Source of the DNA: a virus
Virus record (IMG/VR): IMGVR_UViG_3300030061_000336
Location: 1 to 47,685 of that record
Strand: one strand, 5' to 3'
Length of the DNA: 47,685 nucleotides
Under the pieces are notes generated by a model, which was not told where the DNA came from, did not search any database, and was given only the letters and a program-made list of their open reading frames with translations. A program made the translations under genes and the position numbers. This document shows positions 15,564 to 23,365 of the stretch, piece by piece; positions within the stretch are counted from its first letter, which is position 1, and every line of letters starts with the position of its first letter.

Positions 15564-16757
15564 ATGAGAATCGTAGAACTTATTTTGGGAGATGATGAAC
15601 TAACAGGAATCGAAGCTATTTCAGTTGTTGAAAACCCAGCAATAGAAGAAGATTTTATAGCACTAAAAAGCGAGGAAATAAAACTTGCAGAGGTAGATAA
15701 AGAAAAGCGTATCTTAATGGGTGCTTTACTTATTCCTAATAAACCTATCTACAGAAAAAAAGGAGAAGAAGAATATTACATATATTTCTCAAAAGATACA
15801 GTAGAAAAAGCATCACAGCTTTATTTAATGAATGGTAATCAATCAAAAGCTACATTAGAACACCAACACACGATCAACGGACTAACATTAGTAGAATCTT
15901 GGTTAGTAGAAGATGAGGTACACGATAAATCACGCAAGTACGGATTAAATGTTCCTGTAGGTACTTGGATGGGTGCTGTTAAGGTAAACAACGAGGAAAT
16001 CTGGAACAACTTTGTTAAAACAGGCAAGGTTAAAGGTTTCTCAATAGAGGGTTACTTTGCAGACAAGATGGAAAGACCTAAAGAGCCTGTAAACGACTTT
16101 GCAGACATAGAAGAAGCTGAAGCAAGTGAAATGCTATCAGTAATAAGGTCTATAATAAAAGAGGACAAGCGTTTAAAGGGTGGTAAGAGGCGAGAACTAG
16201 AATCATATAGCGATTACCCAGATGCCTTAAAAAACAACGCTAAAAGAGGTATAGAATTAAACGGAAAAGTAAACAACAAATGTGCTACACAAGTTGGAAA
16301 AGTCAGAGCAAGTCAATTAGCTCAAGGAAAACCGATTTCAAAAGAAACAATTAAGAGAATGTACTCTTATTTAAGCAGAGCGCAAGAATATTATGATGAG
16401 GGAGATACAAAAGCGTGTGGTACTATTTCTTATTTATTATGGGGTGGTAAAGCAGGGTTAAGATGGTCAGAATCTAAACTAAAAGAATTAGGCGAAATAG
16501 AATTAGCTTCTGTAATAGTAAGCGATGATCTAGCTATTATAGATGATAGATTAGCATACGCAACAAAAGAGTTAGCAATACAAGCAGCAAAAGATATAGG
16601 ATGTGATAAATACCACGAACACGAGTTTGAGGGTAAAACTTGGTATATGCCTTGTGAACAACACAAACTAGAAAAACCTTGTCAAGCAGGTTACAGACAA
16701 TACGGAATGAAAATCAAAAATGGTAGAAAAGTACCTAATTGTGTTCCTATTAAGTAA
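15564..16757 (+). CDS. Prohead serine protease (XkdF-like)
   Basis: 397 residues. Residues about 1-170 carry the protease core: KATLEHQHTINGLTLVESWLVED (His100/His102) and VKGFSIEGYF (Ser160), as in XkdF-type head maturation proteases. A second conserved domain (about 190-310; SDYPDALKNNAKRGIELN, QLAQGKPISKETIKRMYSYLSR, YLLWGGKAGLRW) recurs fused to such proteases. The C-terminus is a short GYRQYGMKIKNGRKVPNCVPIK-type tail, unlike arm B, which has about 136 more residues here. It cleaves scaffold and capsid during maturation. Confidence 0.8.
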   Translation: MRIVELILGDDELTGIEAISVVENPAIEEDFIALKSEEIKLAEVDKEKRILMGALLIPNKPIYRKKGEEEYYIYFSKDTVEKASQLYLMNGNQSKATLEHQHTINGLTLVESWLVEDEVHDKSRKYGLNVPVGTWMGAVKVNNEEIWNNFVKTGKVKGFSIEGYFADKMERPKEPVNDFADIEEAEASEMLSVIRSIIKEDKRLKGGKRRELESYSDYPDALKNNAKRGIELNGKVNNKCATQVGKVRASQLAQGKPISKETIKRMYSYLSRAQEYYDEGDTKACGTISYLLWGGKAGLRWSESKLKELGEIELASVIVSDDLAIIDDRLAYATKELAIQAAKDIGCDKYHEHEFEGKTWYMPCEQHKLEKPCQAGYRQYGMKIKNGRKVPNCVPIK

Positions 16758-16876
16758 TGCCAAGAAAAGTAATAAGTGTTTACGTTAAACCAAAGAAAAA
16801 ATCACATCCACACAGCAAAAATGCGAGTGTAGGACAAAATAAATATAAAAAACCATATAAAGGTCAAGGAAGATGA
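16757..16876 (+). CDS. Small basic conserved head-module protein
   Basis: 39 residues, ATG overlapping the protease stop. Very basic; shares SHPHSKNASVGQ and a YKGQGR-type end with 46679-46798 in arm B. The constant position between protease and scaffold in both arms implies a head role; the biochemical function is unknown. Confidence 0.6.
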   Translation: MPRKVISVYVKPKKKSHPHSKNASVGQNKYKKPYKGQGR

Positions 16877-17211
16877 GTAAAAGAATTAGTAAAATGCTAT
16901 TTAGCAAAGAAAGAGTAGAGTTAGGTTTAGTAGATGATTTTGAATCTGAATTTGAAAAAACTGTAAATAATGATTTAAAAATAGGACAAACTTTAATATC
17001 AGCTTTAGGTAAAGCAGAGACTAAATATAAAGCAATTATAAATGACTATGAATCTGTTATTAAGATAGCTGAACAAGCAGAATCGGCAGCTAAAGATTTA
17101 GGTGTAGATTTACCTAACACTTTTAAAAATAAAATAGCATCGAGTAAAGAGGGAGTAAATGAAGCACAAAATATAATAAATAAAATAAATCAATTATATA
17201 GTTTGTTTTAA
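16873..17211 (+). CDS. Helical paralog 1 of an arm-A-only triplet
   Basis: 112 residues, predicted helical. Has an FSKERVELGLVDDFE start block and an AAKDLGVDLP motif near residue 75. These two blocks recur in the proteins at 17350 and 17732 (KVELGIFND / KVELSLVSD; AKELGVD / TKDLGVDIP). ATG overlaps the basic gene stop. No counterpart in arm B, where the basic gene is followed directly by the Cys-rich gene. Possibly an internal or decoration head protein; inference from location only. Confidence 0.55.
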   Translation: MSKRISKMLFSKERVELGLVDDFESEFEKTVNNDLKIGQTLISALGKAETKYKAIINDYESVIKIAEQAESAAKDLGVDLPNTFKNKIASSKEGVNEAQNIINKINQLYSLF

Positions 17212-17214
17212 GAT

Positions 17215-17346
17215 ATGAAAAAATTTGAAACACCAAGTAAGACAAGTCCAAGAGGAGGGCGTAGAGGTTGTTTATGTAAAGACGAAACCTATTCAGTAAA
17301 ATGCTGTAAGGGTAATATAATAAATCAAGGAATCGGTAAAATATAA
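17215..17346 (+). CDS. Small Cys-rich conserved head-module protein
   Basis: 43 residues: MKKFETPSKTSPRGGRRG, then CLCKDETYSVKCC and INQGIGKI. The four cysteines (CxC and CC) are kept in the arm-B orthologue 46795-46929 and look like a metal-binding or disulfide module. Function unknown. Confidence 0.6.
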   Translation: MKKFETPSKTSPRGGRRGCLCKDETYSVKCCKGNIINQGIGKI

Positions 17347-17349
17347 GTT

Positions 17350-17703
17350 ATGAAAAAACAAGCAATGGCTAAAATAGTCGAAATAAACAAACAAGAACTG
17401 TCTACTCAAAAGGTAGAGTTAGGTATATTTAATGATATAGAAAAACTTAAAGATAAAGTAGTTGCTGCAAGTACAAGAGCAGATAAAAGTATTTTAAATG
17501 CTCTTTCTGATTTGGCTGATACTACAGCAGGTTTAGAACAAGCTATAAAAATAACAGAAGAAGGTAAGCAAAAAGCAAAAGAGCTTGGTGTTGATGAATT
17601 AGTAAAACGAGCTGATAAAATAAGCGCAGAATTCAATAGACTTTTAAAAATACATCAAAAAAACATATCAGATTTACGCAGCATTAGAAATAATATAAAT
17701 TAA
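17350..17703 (+). CDS. Helical paralog 2 of the arm-A triplet
   Basis: 117 residues beginning MKKQAMAKIVEINKQE, then STQKVELGIFNDIEKL and KAKELGVD. Predicted all-helical with heptad-like spacing. The bases before its ATG (GTAAAATATAAGTTATG) nearly repeat those before paralog 3 (17732), as expected after tandem duplication. Absent from arm B. Confidence 0.55.
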   Translation: MKKQAMAKIVEINKQELSTQKVELGIFNDIEKLKDKVVAASTRADKSILNALSDLADTTAGLEQAIKITEEGKQKAKELGVDELVKRADKISAEFNRLLKIHQKNISDLRSIRNNIN

Positions 17704-17731
17704 ATATAGTGAATTAGTAAAATATAAAGTT

Positions 17732-18109
17732 ATGAGAAAAAAAGCGATGAGAAATGTGTCAATAATGACAAAACTATCTACAGAAAAAGTTGAGTTATCT
17801 TTAGTAAGTGATTTAGATAAGTTATACAAAAAAATAAAAAAAGAGGGAGATTATATAGAAAGTTCAATAAGCAAAGTAGTAAACACTTTAGATGGTAGAA
17901 TTGGTGGTTATGTAGAAAGTACATTAGGAGATGTAGAGCAATCAAAAAAAATAGTTAATGAGTTAATAAAAGCTACTAAAGATTTAGGAGTAGATATACC
18001 AAGTAACGCTAAAACTGCAATAAGTCAAATAAATGCTTATGAAAGTTCTCTTAATAATGCTAAAAGTGCAATTACAAAAGCAGCAGACACATTATTAGGA
18101 GCAATATAA
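17732..18109 (+). CDS. Helical paralog 3 of the arm-A triplet
   Basis: 125 residues, MRKKAMRNVSIMTKLSTEK then KVELSLVSDLDKLYKKI and TKDLGVDIPSNAKTAI. It shares the N-terminal M(K/R)K-x-AM and both signature blocks with paralog 2. It ends just before the CGTTATA motif that leads the scaffold gene. Absent from arm B. Function unknown. Confidence 0.55.
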   Translation: MRKKAMRNVSIMTKLSTEKVELSLVSDLDKLYKKIKKEGDYIESSISKVVNTLDGRIGGYVESTLGDVEQSKKIVNELIKATKDLGVDIPSNAKTAISQINAYESSLNNAKSAITKAADTLLGAI

Positions 18110-18136
18110 ACAAAAATGCAAATATAAATTTTAACA

Positions 18137-18148
18137 CGTTATAGTAAT
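18137..18148 (+). promoter_or_regulatory. CGTTATANTAAT motif before scaffold gene
   Basis: CGTTATAGTAAT directly precedes the ATG at 18149; the equivalent arm-B site is 46953-46964. It would drive scaffold and capsid genes. Confidence 0.65.
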
Positions 18149-18778
18149 ATGAAATCAACAGAAATCTTAAACAAAATCAAAACTTTTTTAGGAGATGAAA
18201 AAATTGAGCAGGTTGAGGAAACTCAAGTTGAAGAAACTCAATTAGAAGAAACTTCTGAAGAAGTCAAGTTAGCACAAGCTAAACTTGAAAACGGAACAGT
18301 TTTAGAAGCAGAGGCTTTTGAAGCAGGAAACGAAATCTTTATTGTATCTGATGATGAAAAAGTAGCAGTACCAACAGGGGAATACCTAATGGAAGATGGT
18401 AGAATGCTAGTTATTTCAGAGGAGGGTATTATAGGCGAAATTAAGGAAGCAGGAGAAGCAGAAGAACCTACTGTAGAGGAGGAAGATGCAATCGATGCTT
18501 CTGAAGAATTAGCTGAAGAAGAAGAAAATATGTATGTTTCTAAAGAGGAATTTAAATCTGCCGTTGAGGAAATCAAAGGTATGATTAAAGAGCTAAAGGA
18601 TGAAAAAGAAGAAATGGCACAAGTAGAGGAGCAAGTAAAACAAGAGTTAAGTGAAACTCCTGCTGTAGAGCCAATCTCTCACAACCCTGAAGCTAAAGAA
18701 CAATTTAAAGTAAGATTCGGAAATAACAGAAAAGAAACTGCTTTAGATAGAGTAATGAAAAAATTAACCAATAATTAA
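18149..18778 (+). CDS. Putative capsid scaffold protein
   Basis: 209 residues, strongly acidic. Glu-rich N-terminus, a compact beta-like middle (about 45-95: LENGTVLEAEAFEAGNEIFI, VPTGEYLMEDGRMLVISEEG), then a long coiled coil (about 130-170) and a basic C-terminus (about 185-209: KVRFGNN, RVMKKL). The helical, acidic core with a basic tail just before the capsid gene fits a scaffolding protein that binds the capsid through its tail. Orthologue 46965-47600. Confidence 0.65.
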   Translation: MKSTEILNKIKTFLGDEKIEQVEETQVEETQLEETSEEVKLAQAKLENGTVLEAEAFEAGNEIFIVSDDEKVAVPTGEYLMEDGRMLVISEEGIIGEIKEAGEAEEPTVEEEDAIDASEELAEEEENMYVSKEEFKSAVEEIKGMIKELKDEKEEMAQVEEQVKQELSETPAVEPISHNPEAKEQFKVRFGNNRKETALDRVMKKLTNN

Positions 18779-18786
18779 AATTAAGT

Positions 18787-18863
18787 AAAATGCCAAATCC
18801 AACAATTACAGCAAGTAGTTATGCAGGTGAATTTGCAGGTAAATATATCGCTGCGAGTTTATT
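18787..18863 (+). repeat. 77-nt exact direct repeat, internal copy
   Basis: Identical to the last 77 bases of the window (47609-47685). The base before the repeat differs (T at 18786, A at 47608). It covers four bases upstream of the capsid ATG... plus the start of the capsid gene. See findings for the assembly-graph reading. Confidence 0.95.
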
Positions 18864-19716
18864 AACAGCTAAAACATTAGATGATGCTGCGATAACTATT
18901 TTGCCAAACATTAAGTACAAAGCTGCTATGAAAGTAGGGGCTTTCTCAAATTTAGTAAGAAGTGCTGACTGTGATTTTGATGCAACAACATCAGGTCTTA
19001 CACTTACTGAAAAAGTATTAACACCAACTGAATTACAGGTAAACCTTCAGATTTGTAAAAAAGAATTACACGCTGATTGGGAAGCTGCTCAAATGGGATA
19101 TAGTGCTTTTGATAATTTACCTCCATTATTCTCTGACTTTGTTATTGCAAGAGTAGCAGCAGAGGTTGCAAGTGCAACTGAAACTTCTATCTGGCAAGGT
19201 GCATCAGGAGAGGGTAACTTTGACGGTTTAAGAACTTTAGCAGTAGCAGATTCAACTGTTAGTGATATTTCAGGTACAACTGTAACTTCAGCTAACGTAG
19301 TTTCTGAAATGGGTAAAGTTATTGATGCTATTCCTAGTGGAGTTTATGGTGCAGATGATTTATACCTATATGTATCACAAAACATATTTAAAGCTTATGT
19401 AAGAGCTTTAGGTGGTTTTGCTGCAACTAACTCTGGTGTAGATGCACAATCACATATGTGGTATCAGGGTGGTGCAGTATCATTTGACGGAGTAAATATG
19501 TACCCAACAAGTGGACTGCCTAACAACTGTGCAATCGCAGCAAGGTCAAGCAACCTTTTCTTCGGCACAGGATTACTAGACGACAGAAATGTTGTTAAAG
19601 TAATTGACATGGCTGACCTTGACGGTAGTGACAATGTTAGAGTAGTAATGAGATATACAGCAGGGGTGCAAATCGGTATCGGTGCTGATTGTGTTCTTTA
19701 CGACCCAGCAGTATAA
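18790..19716 (+). CDS. Major capsid protein
   Basis: 308 residues, MPNPTITASSYAGEFAGKYI onward, with a pattern seen in capsid proteins: N-terminal arm, LTAKTLDDAAITILPNIKYK, and a C-terminal VRVVMRYTAGVQIGIGADCV strand region. It follows the scaffold by 11 nt and precedes a terminator. The location after protease and scaffold and the strong translation unit support a major capsid protein of HK97-like type. The fold is not verifiable by eye. Confidence 0.75.
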   Translation: MPNPTITASSYAGEFAGKYIAASLLTAKTLDDAAITILPNIKYKAAMKVGAFSNLVRSADCDFDATTSGLTLTEKVLTPTELQVNLQICKKELHADWEAAQMGYSAFDNLPPLFSDFVIARVAAEVASATETSIWQGASGEGNFDGLRTLAVADSTVSDISGTTVTSANVVSEMGKVIDAIPSGVYGADDLYLYVSQNIFKAYVRALGGFAATNSGVDAQSHMWYQGGAVSFDGVNMYPTSGLPNNCAIAARSSNLFFGTGLLDDRNVVKVIDMADLDGSDNVRVVMRYTAGVQIGIGADCVLYDPAV

Positions 19717-19741
19717 TAAATAAATTAAATTAACATATAAA

Positions 19742-19772
19742 GGGGTGGGTGGTATTCTGCCTACCCTTTTTT
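19742..19772 (+). terminator. Terminator after the capsid gene
   Basis: GGGTGG / CTACCC stem (19747-19752 with 19761-19766, one G-U pair) followed by six T. Likely limits transcription after the abundant capsid message. Confidence 0.7.
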
Positions 19773-19787
19773 AATACCAATAAAATT

Positions 19788-20312
19788 ATGGCTTGTATAT
19801 TAACAAAAGGAAGAGCGTTACCTTGCAAATCAGGAGTAGGTGGCTTAAAAGCGGTTTACTTTGTGGACTTCGGTGGTCTTGGTGCTTTAACTCAATCAGG
19901 TGGAGAAGTATCTGGTTTTGGTGGAAGTCCAACACTTATGAAGTTTGATATTAAAGGGAACTCAACGCTTGATACCACTGTTACCTCGTCAAGAGAAAAC
20001 GGAACTACATTCTATGAATCGAGTTTAGTAATGAACTTGACATTCCAAGAAAAAGCAACATCAGAAGAAATTAAATTATTAGCAGTAGCAAGACCACAAA
20101 TCATTGTAGCTGATTATAATGGTAATTTCTTTTTACTAGGTGAAAATAATGGCTGTGAACTAACCACTGGTACGTTTAGTAACGGTGCAGCAATGGGAGA
20201 TATGTTTGGTTACTCGTTAACTTTTACGACAACTGAACAAAACCCACCATTATTTGTGCAGAAATCTGTAATAGACGGTGCAACAGAGGGTACTCAAATC
20301 ACACCTAATTAA
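19788..20312 (+). CDS. Putative major tail tube protein
   Basis: 174 residues from ATG 19788 (MACILTKGRALPCKSGVGG); an in-frame TTG at 19749 is inside the terminator and rejected. Blocks such as KFDIKGNSTLDTTVTSSREN-GTTFYESSL, KLLAVARPQIIVADYNGNFFLL and a MGDMFGYSLTFTTTEQNPP end match a beta-sandwich protein recurrent in Bacteroidota phages, probably the tail tube subunit. Placement right after the capsid gene and between two terminators fits an abundant virion protein. Confidence 0.5.
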   Translation: MACILTKGRALPCKSGVGGLKAVYFVDFGGLGALTQSGGEVSGFGGSPTLMKFDIKGNSTLDTTVTSSRENGTTFYESSLVMNLTFQEKATSEEIKLLAVARPQIIVADYNGNFFLLGENNGCELTTGTFSNGAAMGDMFGYSLTFTTTEQNPPLFVQKSVIDGATEGTQITPN

Positions 20313-20369
20313 AATTAATTTCTTATATTTACATAAGTTTTCATAAGGATTAGTTTTTAATTCTAAAAA

Positions 20370-20396
20370 GGGGGAGTTTTTAACTCCTCTTTTTTT
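20370..20396 (+). terminator. Terminator after tail tube candidate
   Basis: GGAGTT / AACTCC stem (20373-20378, 20382-20387) with a three-base TTT loop, flanking G-C pair and a T-rich run. A clear intrinsic terminator. Confidence 0.85.
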
Positions 20397-20419
20397 ATAC
20401 ACAAAATTCAAACTTTGTG

Positions 20420-20431
20420 CGTTATATAAGT
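20420..20431 (+). promoter_or_regulatory. CGTTATANTAAT-type motif before portal operon
   Basis: CGTTATATAAGT abuts ATG 20432, downstream of a terminator, so a fresh promoter is needed here. It argues against the in-frame GTG at 20417, which would lie upstream of the motif. Confidence 0.65.
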
Positions 20432-20797
20432 ATGATACACTTAACCACTACTGCTTCAGCACAAACTATGAAAATAATTCCTAGAAGTTATGCTAGTACA
20501 GTTAGTATGATTTTGAAAGATGATTCAACTAATACCTCAACAACATACGGAAGCATAAGCACCTCAACAGACAAGAATTATCTAGTTATAGCACAGGCAT
20601 TAAGTCCTGTATTAGTAGAGGGTAGGTTTTATGATATGACAGTAAAAGAGGGAACAAGTGTAATATATAAAGACAAGATATTTTGTACTAATCAAACTAT
20701 TAATCAAGCTAATAATGATTATTACACCGTTAATAGTGGAGAATATACTACTCCAACAGGAGATGATAAGTACGATAATGATTATATAATAATATGA
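20432..20797 (+). CDS. Conserved head-module protein of unknown function
   Basis: 121 residues from ATG 20432. Beta-rich, with LVEGRFYDMTVKEGTSVIYKDK and a YTVNSGEYTTP...DNDYIII end that is common just upstream of portal genes in flavobacterial phages. Overlaps the portal ATG by 4 nt. Could be an adaptor or minor head protein. Confidence 0.55.
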   Translation: MIHLTTTASAQTMKIIPRSYASTVSMILKDDSTNTSTTYGSISTSTDKNYLVIAQALSPVLVEGRFYDMTVKEGTSVIYKDKIFCTNQTINQANNDYYTVNSGEYTTPTGDDKYDNDYIII

Positions 20798-22596
20798 AAA
20801 ATAAATCTGATTTAAGCATTGTTAATTTAAGCACCTATACTTCACCTGCTGTTAAAGAGGTAGGAAACAAACAATGGGTGTCTTATGGTGACGATAATAA
20901 TTACTTTCAGTATCTAATTGACCGATACAATGGAAGTCCAACTAATTCAGCGGTAATAAATGGAATTAGTGAGATGATATTTGGCAAAGGTTTAGATGCA
21001 ACTAATTCAAATTCAAAACCGAATGAATATGCTCAAATGATGAGTTTATTTAACAAAAGTTGTATTAGAAAACTGTGTTATGATTTAAAATTAATGGGTC
21101 AGTGTGCTATACAAATAATTTATTCTAAAGACAGAACTAAGATTGTACAAATAGAACATATACCGATTGAAACTTTAAGAGCAGAAAAATGTAATGACAA
21201 AGGAGAAATCGAAGCTTATTACTATTCAAGCGATTGGCAAAAATATAATAAAAGTAATCAAATAAAGAGAATACCTGCATTTGGATTCTCGAAAGAGGGT
21301 TTAGAAATAATGTATATTAAACCTTATAGAGCAGGTTTTAAATACTATTCACCAGTAGATTATCAAGGTGGAACTCAATATGCAGAATTAGAGGAGGAGA
21401 TTTCCAACTACCATTTAAATAACATATTAAACGGTCTAGCACCGAGTATGTTAATAAACTTCAACAATGGTACTCCAGACCCAGAGCAAAGAGAAATGAT
21501 AGAAAGACGTATCTACGAGAAATTTTCGGGCAGTTCCAATGCGGGTAAATTTATACTTGCTTTTAATGACAATCCTGAAACTTCTGCTAGTATAGACCCA
21601 ATTCAATTAAGTGATGCACATAATCAATATCAGTTTTTAAGTGATGAGAGCAGTAAGAAAATCATGGTATCGCACAGGGTTGTAAGTCCAATGTTATTTG
21701 GTATAAAAGATAATACAGGGCTTGGTAACAATGCAGATGAATTAAAAACAGCTTCTATATTATTTGATAACCTTGTAATTAAGGGCTTTCAGAATCTTTT
21801 AATAGAGGGCTTTGACCAGATACTAGCATACAATGAGATATCCTTGCATTTGTACTTTAAAACGCTTCAGCCATTAGAATTTACAGAACTTGATAATGTT
21901 GTAGATGCAGAAACAAGGGAAGAAGAAACAGGAGTAAAGCTAAGTAAGGAATCTAATAAACTATTAGAAGAATTTATTGGTAAAGGTCAAGATGAATCAG
22001 AATTATTAGGTGAGTATAATTTAATTGATGAAATGGACGTTGATTATGATTTGGAAGATGAATTAGATAAAAAGATTGAAGAATTAAATAATGAAGTAAA
22101 ATTAGCGTCAGTAGCTAAAGCAACTCCATATCAAGAAAGTGTACAAGACGGTAAAAGTTACAAAGCAGATAAACAAGATATAACATTTCTAGTAAGATAC
22201 ATGTACACAGCCTACTCAAACTCTTATAAAACTGAAAGGGGTAGGTCAAGGGAATTTTGTATTAAGATGATGAGGGCTAATAAGGTTTACAGAAAAGAAG
22301 ATATTATTGCTTTAGATAATATAGCAGTAAACCCTGGCTTTGGGCAAAATGGGAATGATACTTATTCAGTATGGCTCTACAAAGGCGGCGCAAGATGCAG
22401 TCATCGTTGGACTAGAAAAATATATGCAAGAAAAGACGGAGATAAAGGTTTAGGAGATACAATAAGCACAACAAGGGCAAGAAAAGAGGGGTTTAACCCA
22501 GCTTCAAATGAAGCGAGTGTATCAATAGCACCAAGAAACATGACGTATGCAGGTTATACTGCATCATATTGGAACAAAATGGGATTTACTAATTAA
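20794..22596 (+). CDS. Portal protein with C-terminal extension
   Basis: 600 residues. The first ~430 look like a phage portal: YGDDNNYFQYLIDRYNGSPTN, a DLKLMGQCAIQI strand, then HIPIETLRAEK, and a helical stem/clip region with VSHRVVSPMLFGI. The C-terminal ~150 residues form a separate domain (FLVRYMYTAYSNS, SREFCIKMMRANKVYRKEDI, NPGFGQNG, WLYKGGARCSHRWTRKIY) found in head proteins of related phages, with Cys/His residues that could bind metal. Forms the DNA entry ring at one capsid vertex. Confidence 0.75.
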   Translation: MKNKSDLSIVNLSTYTSPAVKEVGNKQWVSYGDDNNYFQYLIDRYNGSPTNSAVINGISEMIFGKGLDATNSNSKPNEYAQMMSLFNKSCIRKLCYDLKLMGQCAIQIIYSKDRTKIVQIEHIPIETLRAEKCNDKGEIEAYYYSSDWQKYNKSNQIKRIPAFGFSKEGLEIMYIKPYRAGFKYYSPVDYQGGTQYAELEEEISNYHLNNILNGLAPSMLINFNNGTPDPEQREMIERRIYEKFSGSSNAGKFILAFNDNPETSASIDPIQLSDAHNQYQFLSDESSKKIMVSHRVVSPMLFGIKDNTGLGNNADELKTASILFDNLVIKGFQNLLIEGFDQILAYNEISLHLYFKTLQPLEFTELDNVVDAETREEETGVKLSKESNKLLEEFIGKGQDESELLGEYNLIDEMDVDYDLEDELDKKIEELNNEVKLASVAKATPYQESVQDGKSYKADKQDITFLVRYMYTAYSNSYKTERGRSREFCIKMMRANKVYRKEDIIALDNIAVNPGFGQNGNDTYSVWLYKGGARCSHRWTRKIYARKDGDKGLGDTISTTRARKEGFNPASNEASVSIAPRNMTYAGYTASYWNKMGFTN

Positions 22597-22598
22597 TT

Positions 22599-23099
22599 AT
22601 GGCAACAGTTTTATTTATATCGAGAACAGATTTAGTTAAGAATAGTATTATTGACGGTAACGTTGATACTGACCGCTTTATACAATTTATAAAGGTGGCG
22701 CAAGAGATAGAAATACGAAATTATCTAGGAACGAAGTTATATGATAAGATAGGTTCTGATATTTCAGGAAGTGGTTTAAGTGGTGATTATGAAACATTAG
22801 TTAAAACATACGTACAGCCCATGCTAATCTGGTACGCACAAGCAGAGTATATCCCGTATGCTGCATACCAAATTAAAAACGGTGGAGTGATGAAACATAT
22901 CAGCGAAAACGCAGAGGGAGTTTCAAAAAATGAGGTAGATTATTTAGTTGGTAAAGCAAGAGATACTGCTGAATATTATACACAGAGGTTTTTAGATTAC
23001 ATAAATAATAACAGTAATTTATTTCCAGAGTATAATCAAAACACAGGTGGTGACGTTTATCCAGACAGTGATGCACTTTTTAATGGTTGGGTGCTGTGA
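22599..23099 (+). CDS. Head-tail adaptor-like protein (DUF6712-like)
   Basis: 166 residues, mainly helical: RFIQFIKVAQEIEIRNYLGTKLYD, LVKTYVQPMLIWYAQAEYIPYAAYQ, ARDTAEYYTQRFLDYI. Helical bundle adaptors of this length directly follow portal genes in Bacteroidota phages. It probably extends the portal ring; partner binding is inferred from order. Confidence 0.55.
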   Translation: MATVLFISRTDLVKNSIIDGNVDTDRFIQFIKVAQEIEIRNYLGTKLYDKIGSDISGSGLSGDYETLVKTYVQPMLIWYAQAEYIPYAAYQIKNGGVMKHISENAEGVSKNEVDYLVGKARDTAEYYTQRFLDYINNNSNLFPEYNQNTGGDVYPDSDALFNGWVL

Positions 23100-23206
23100 T
23101 ATATAAACCTAAAAATAAAAATATAGTAAAATTAAAAAAATATTTAAATATGAATTGGCAACAAAACAACAGTTTAAATTTAGAAATAATATATAAAAAT
23201 AAATAG
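23096..23206 (+). CDS. Possible small protein, GTG start
   Basis: 36 residues from a GTG overlapping the adaptor stop; Lys/Asn-rich, MNWQQNNSLNLEIIYKNK end. An internal ATG (23150) would leave 18 residues. No supporting homologue in the window; weak call. Confidence 0.25.
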   Translation: MIYKPKNKNIVKLKKYLNMNWQQNNSLNLEIIYKNK

Positions 23207-23208
23207 TT

Positions 23209-23364
23209 ATGGCTTTTGGTAAAATTTATGATAGTACATACTTTGGCTCACCTAATGAGAATGGTTGGGGTGGTATATACTTTGATTTAACAGAATTAGA
23301 AGTTTTATCAGAGGGCGGACTATATTTGATAACAGAAGATAATAACAGAATAATTTTAGAATAA
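23209..23364 (+). CDS. Small conserved pre-fibre protein
   Basis: 51 residues, MAFGKIYDSTYFGSPNENGWGGIYF..., a start pattern typical of a small protein ahead of fibre genes in marine flavophages. Acidic C-terminus. Function unknown. Confidence 0.5.
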   Translation: MAFGKIYDSTYFGSPNENGWGGIYFDLTELEVLSEGGLYLITEDNNRIILE

Positions 23365-23365
23365 A

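Noticed and set aside
19749-19787. N-terminal extension of the tail tube candidate from TTG 19749
   Set aside because: It lies in the terminator hairpin and T-run; the ATG at 19788 gives the family-like MACILTKGR start.
20417-20431. GTG start at 20417 for the pre-portal gene
   Set aside because: These codons are the CGTTATA motif itself; at every comparable site the start is the ATG right after the motif.
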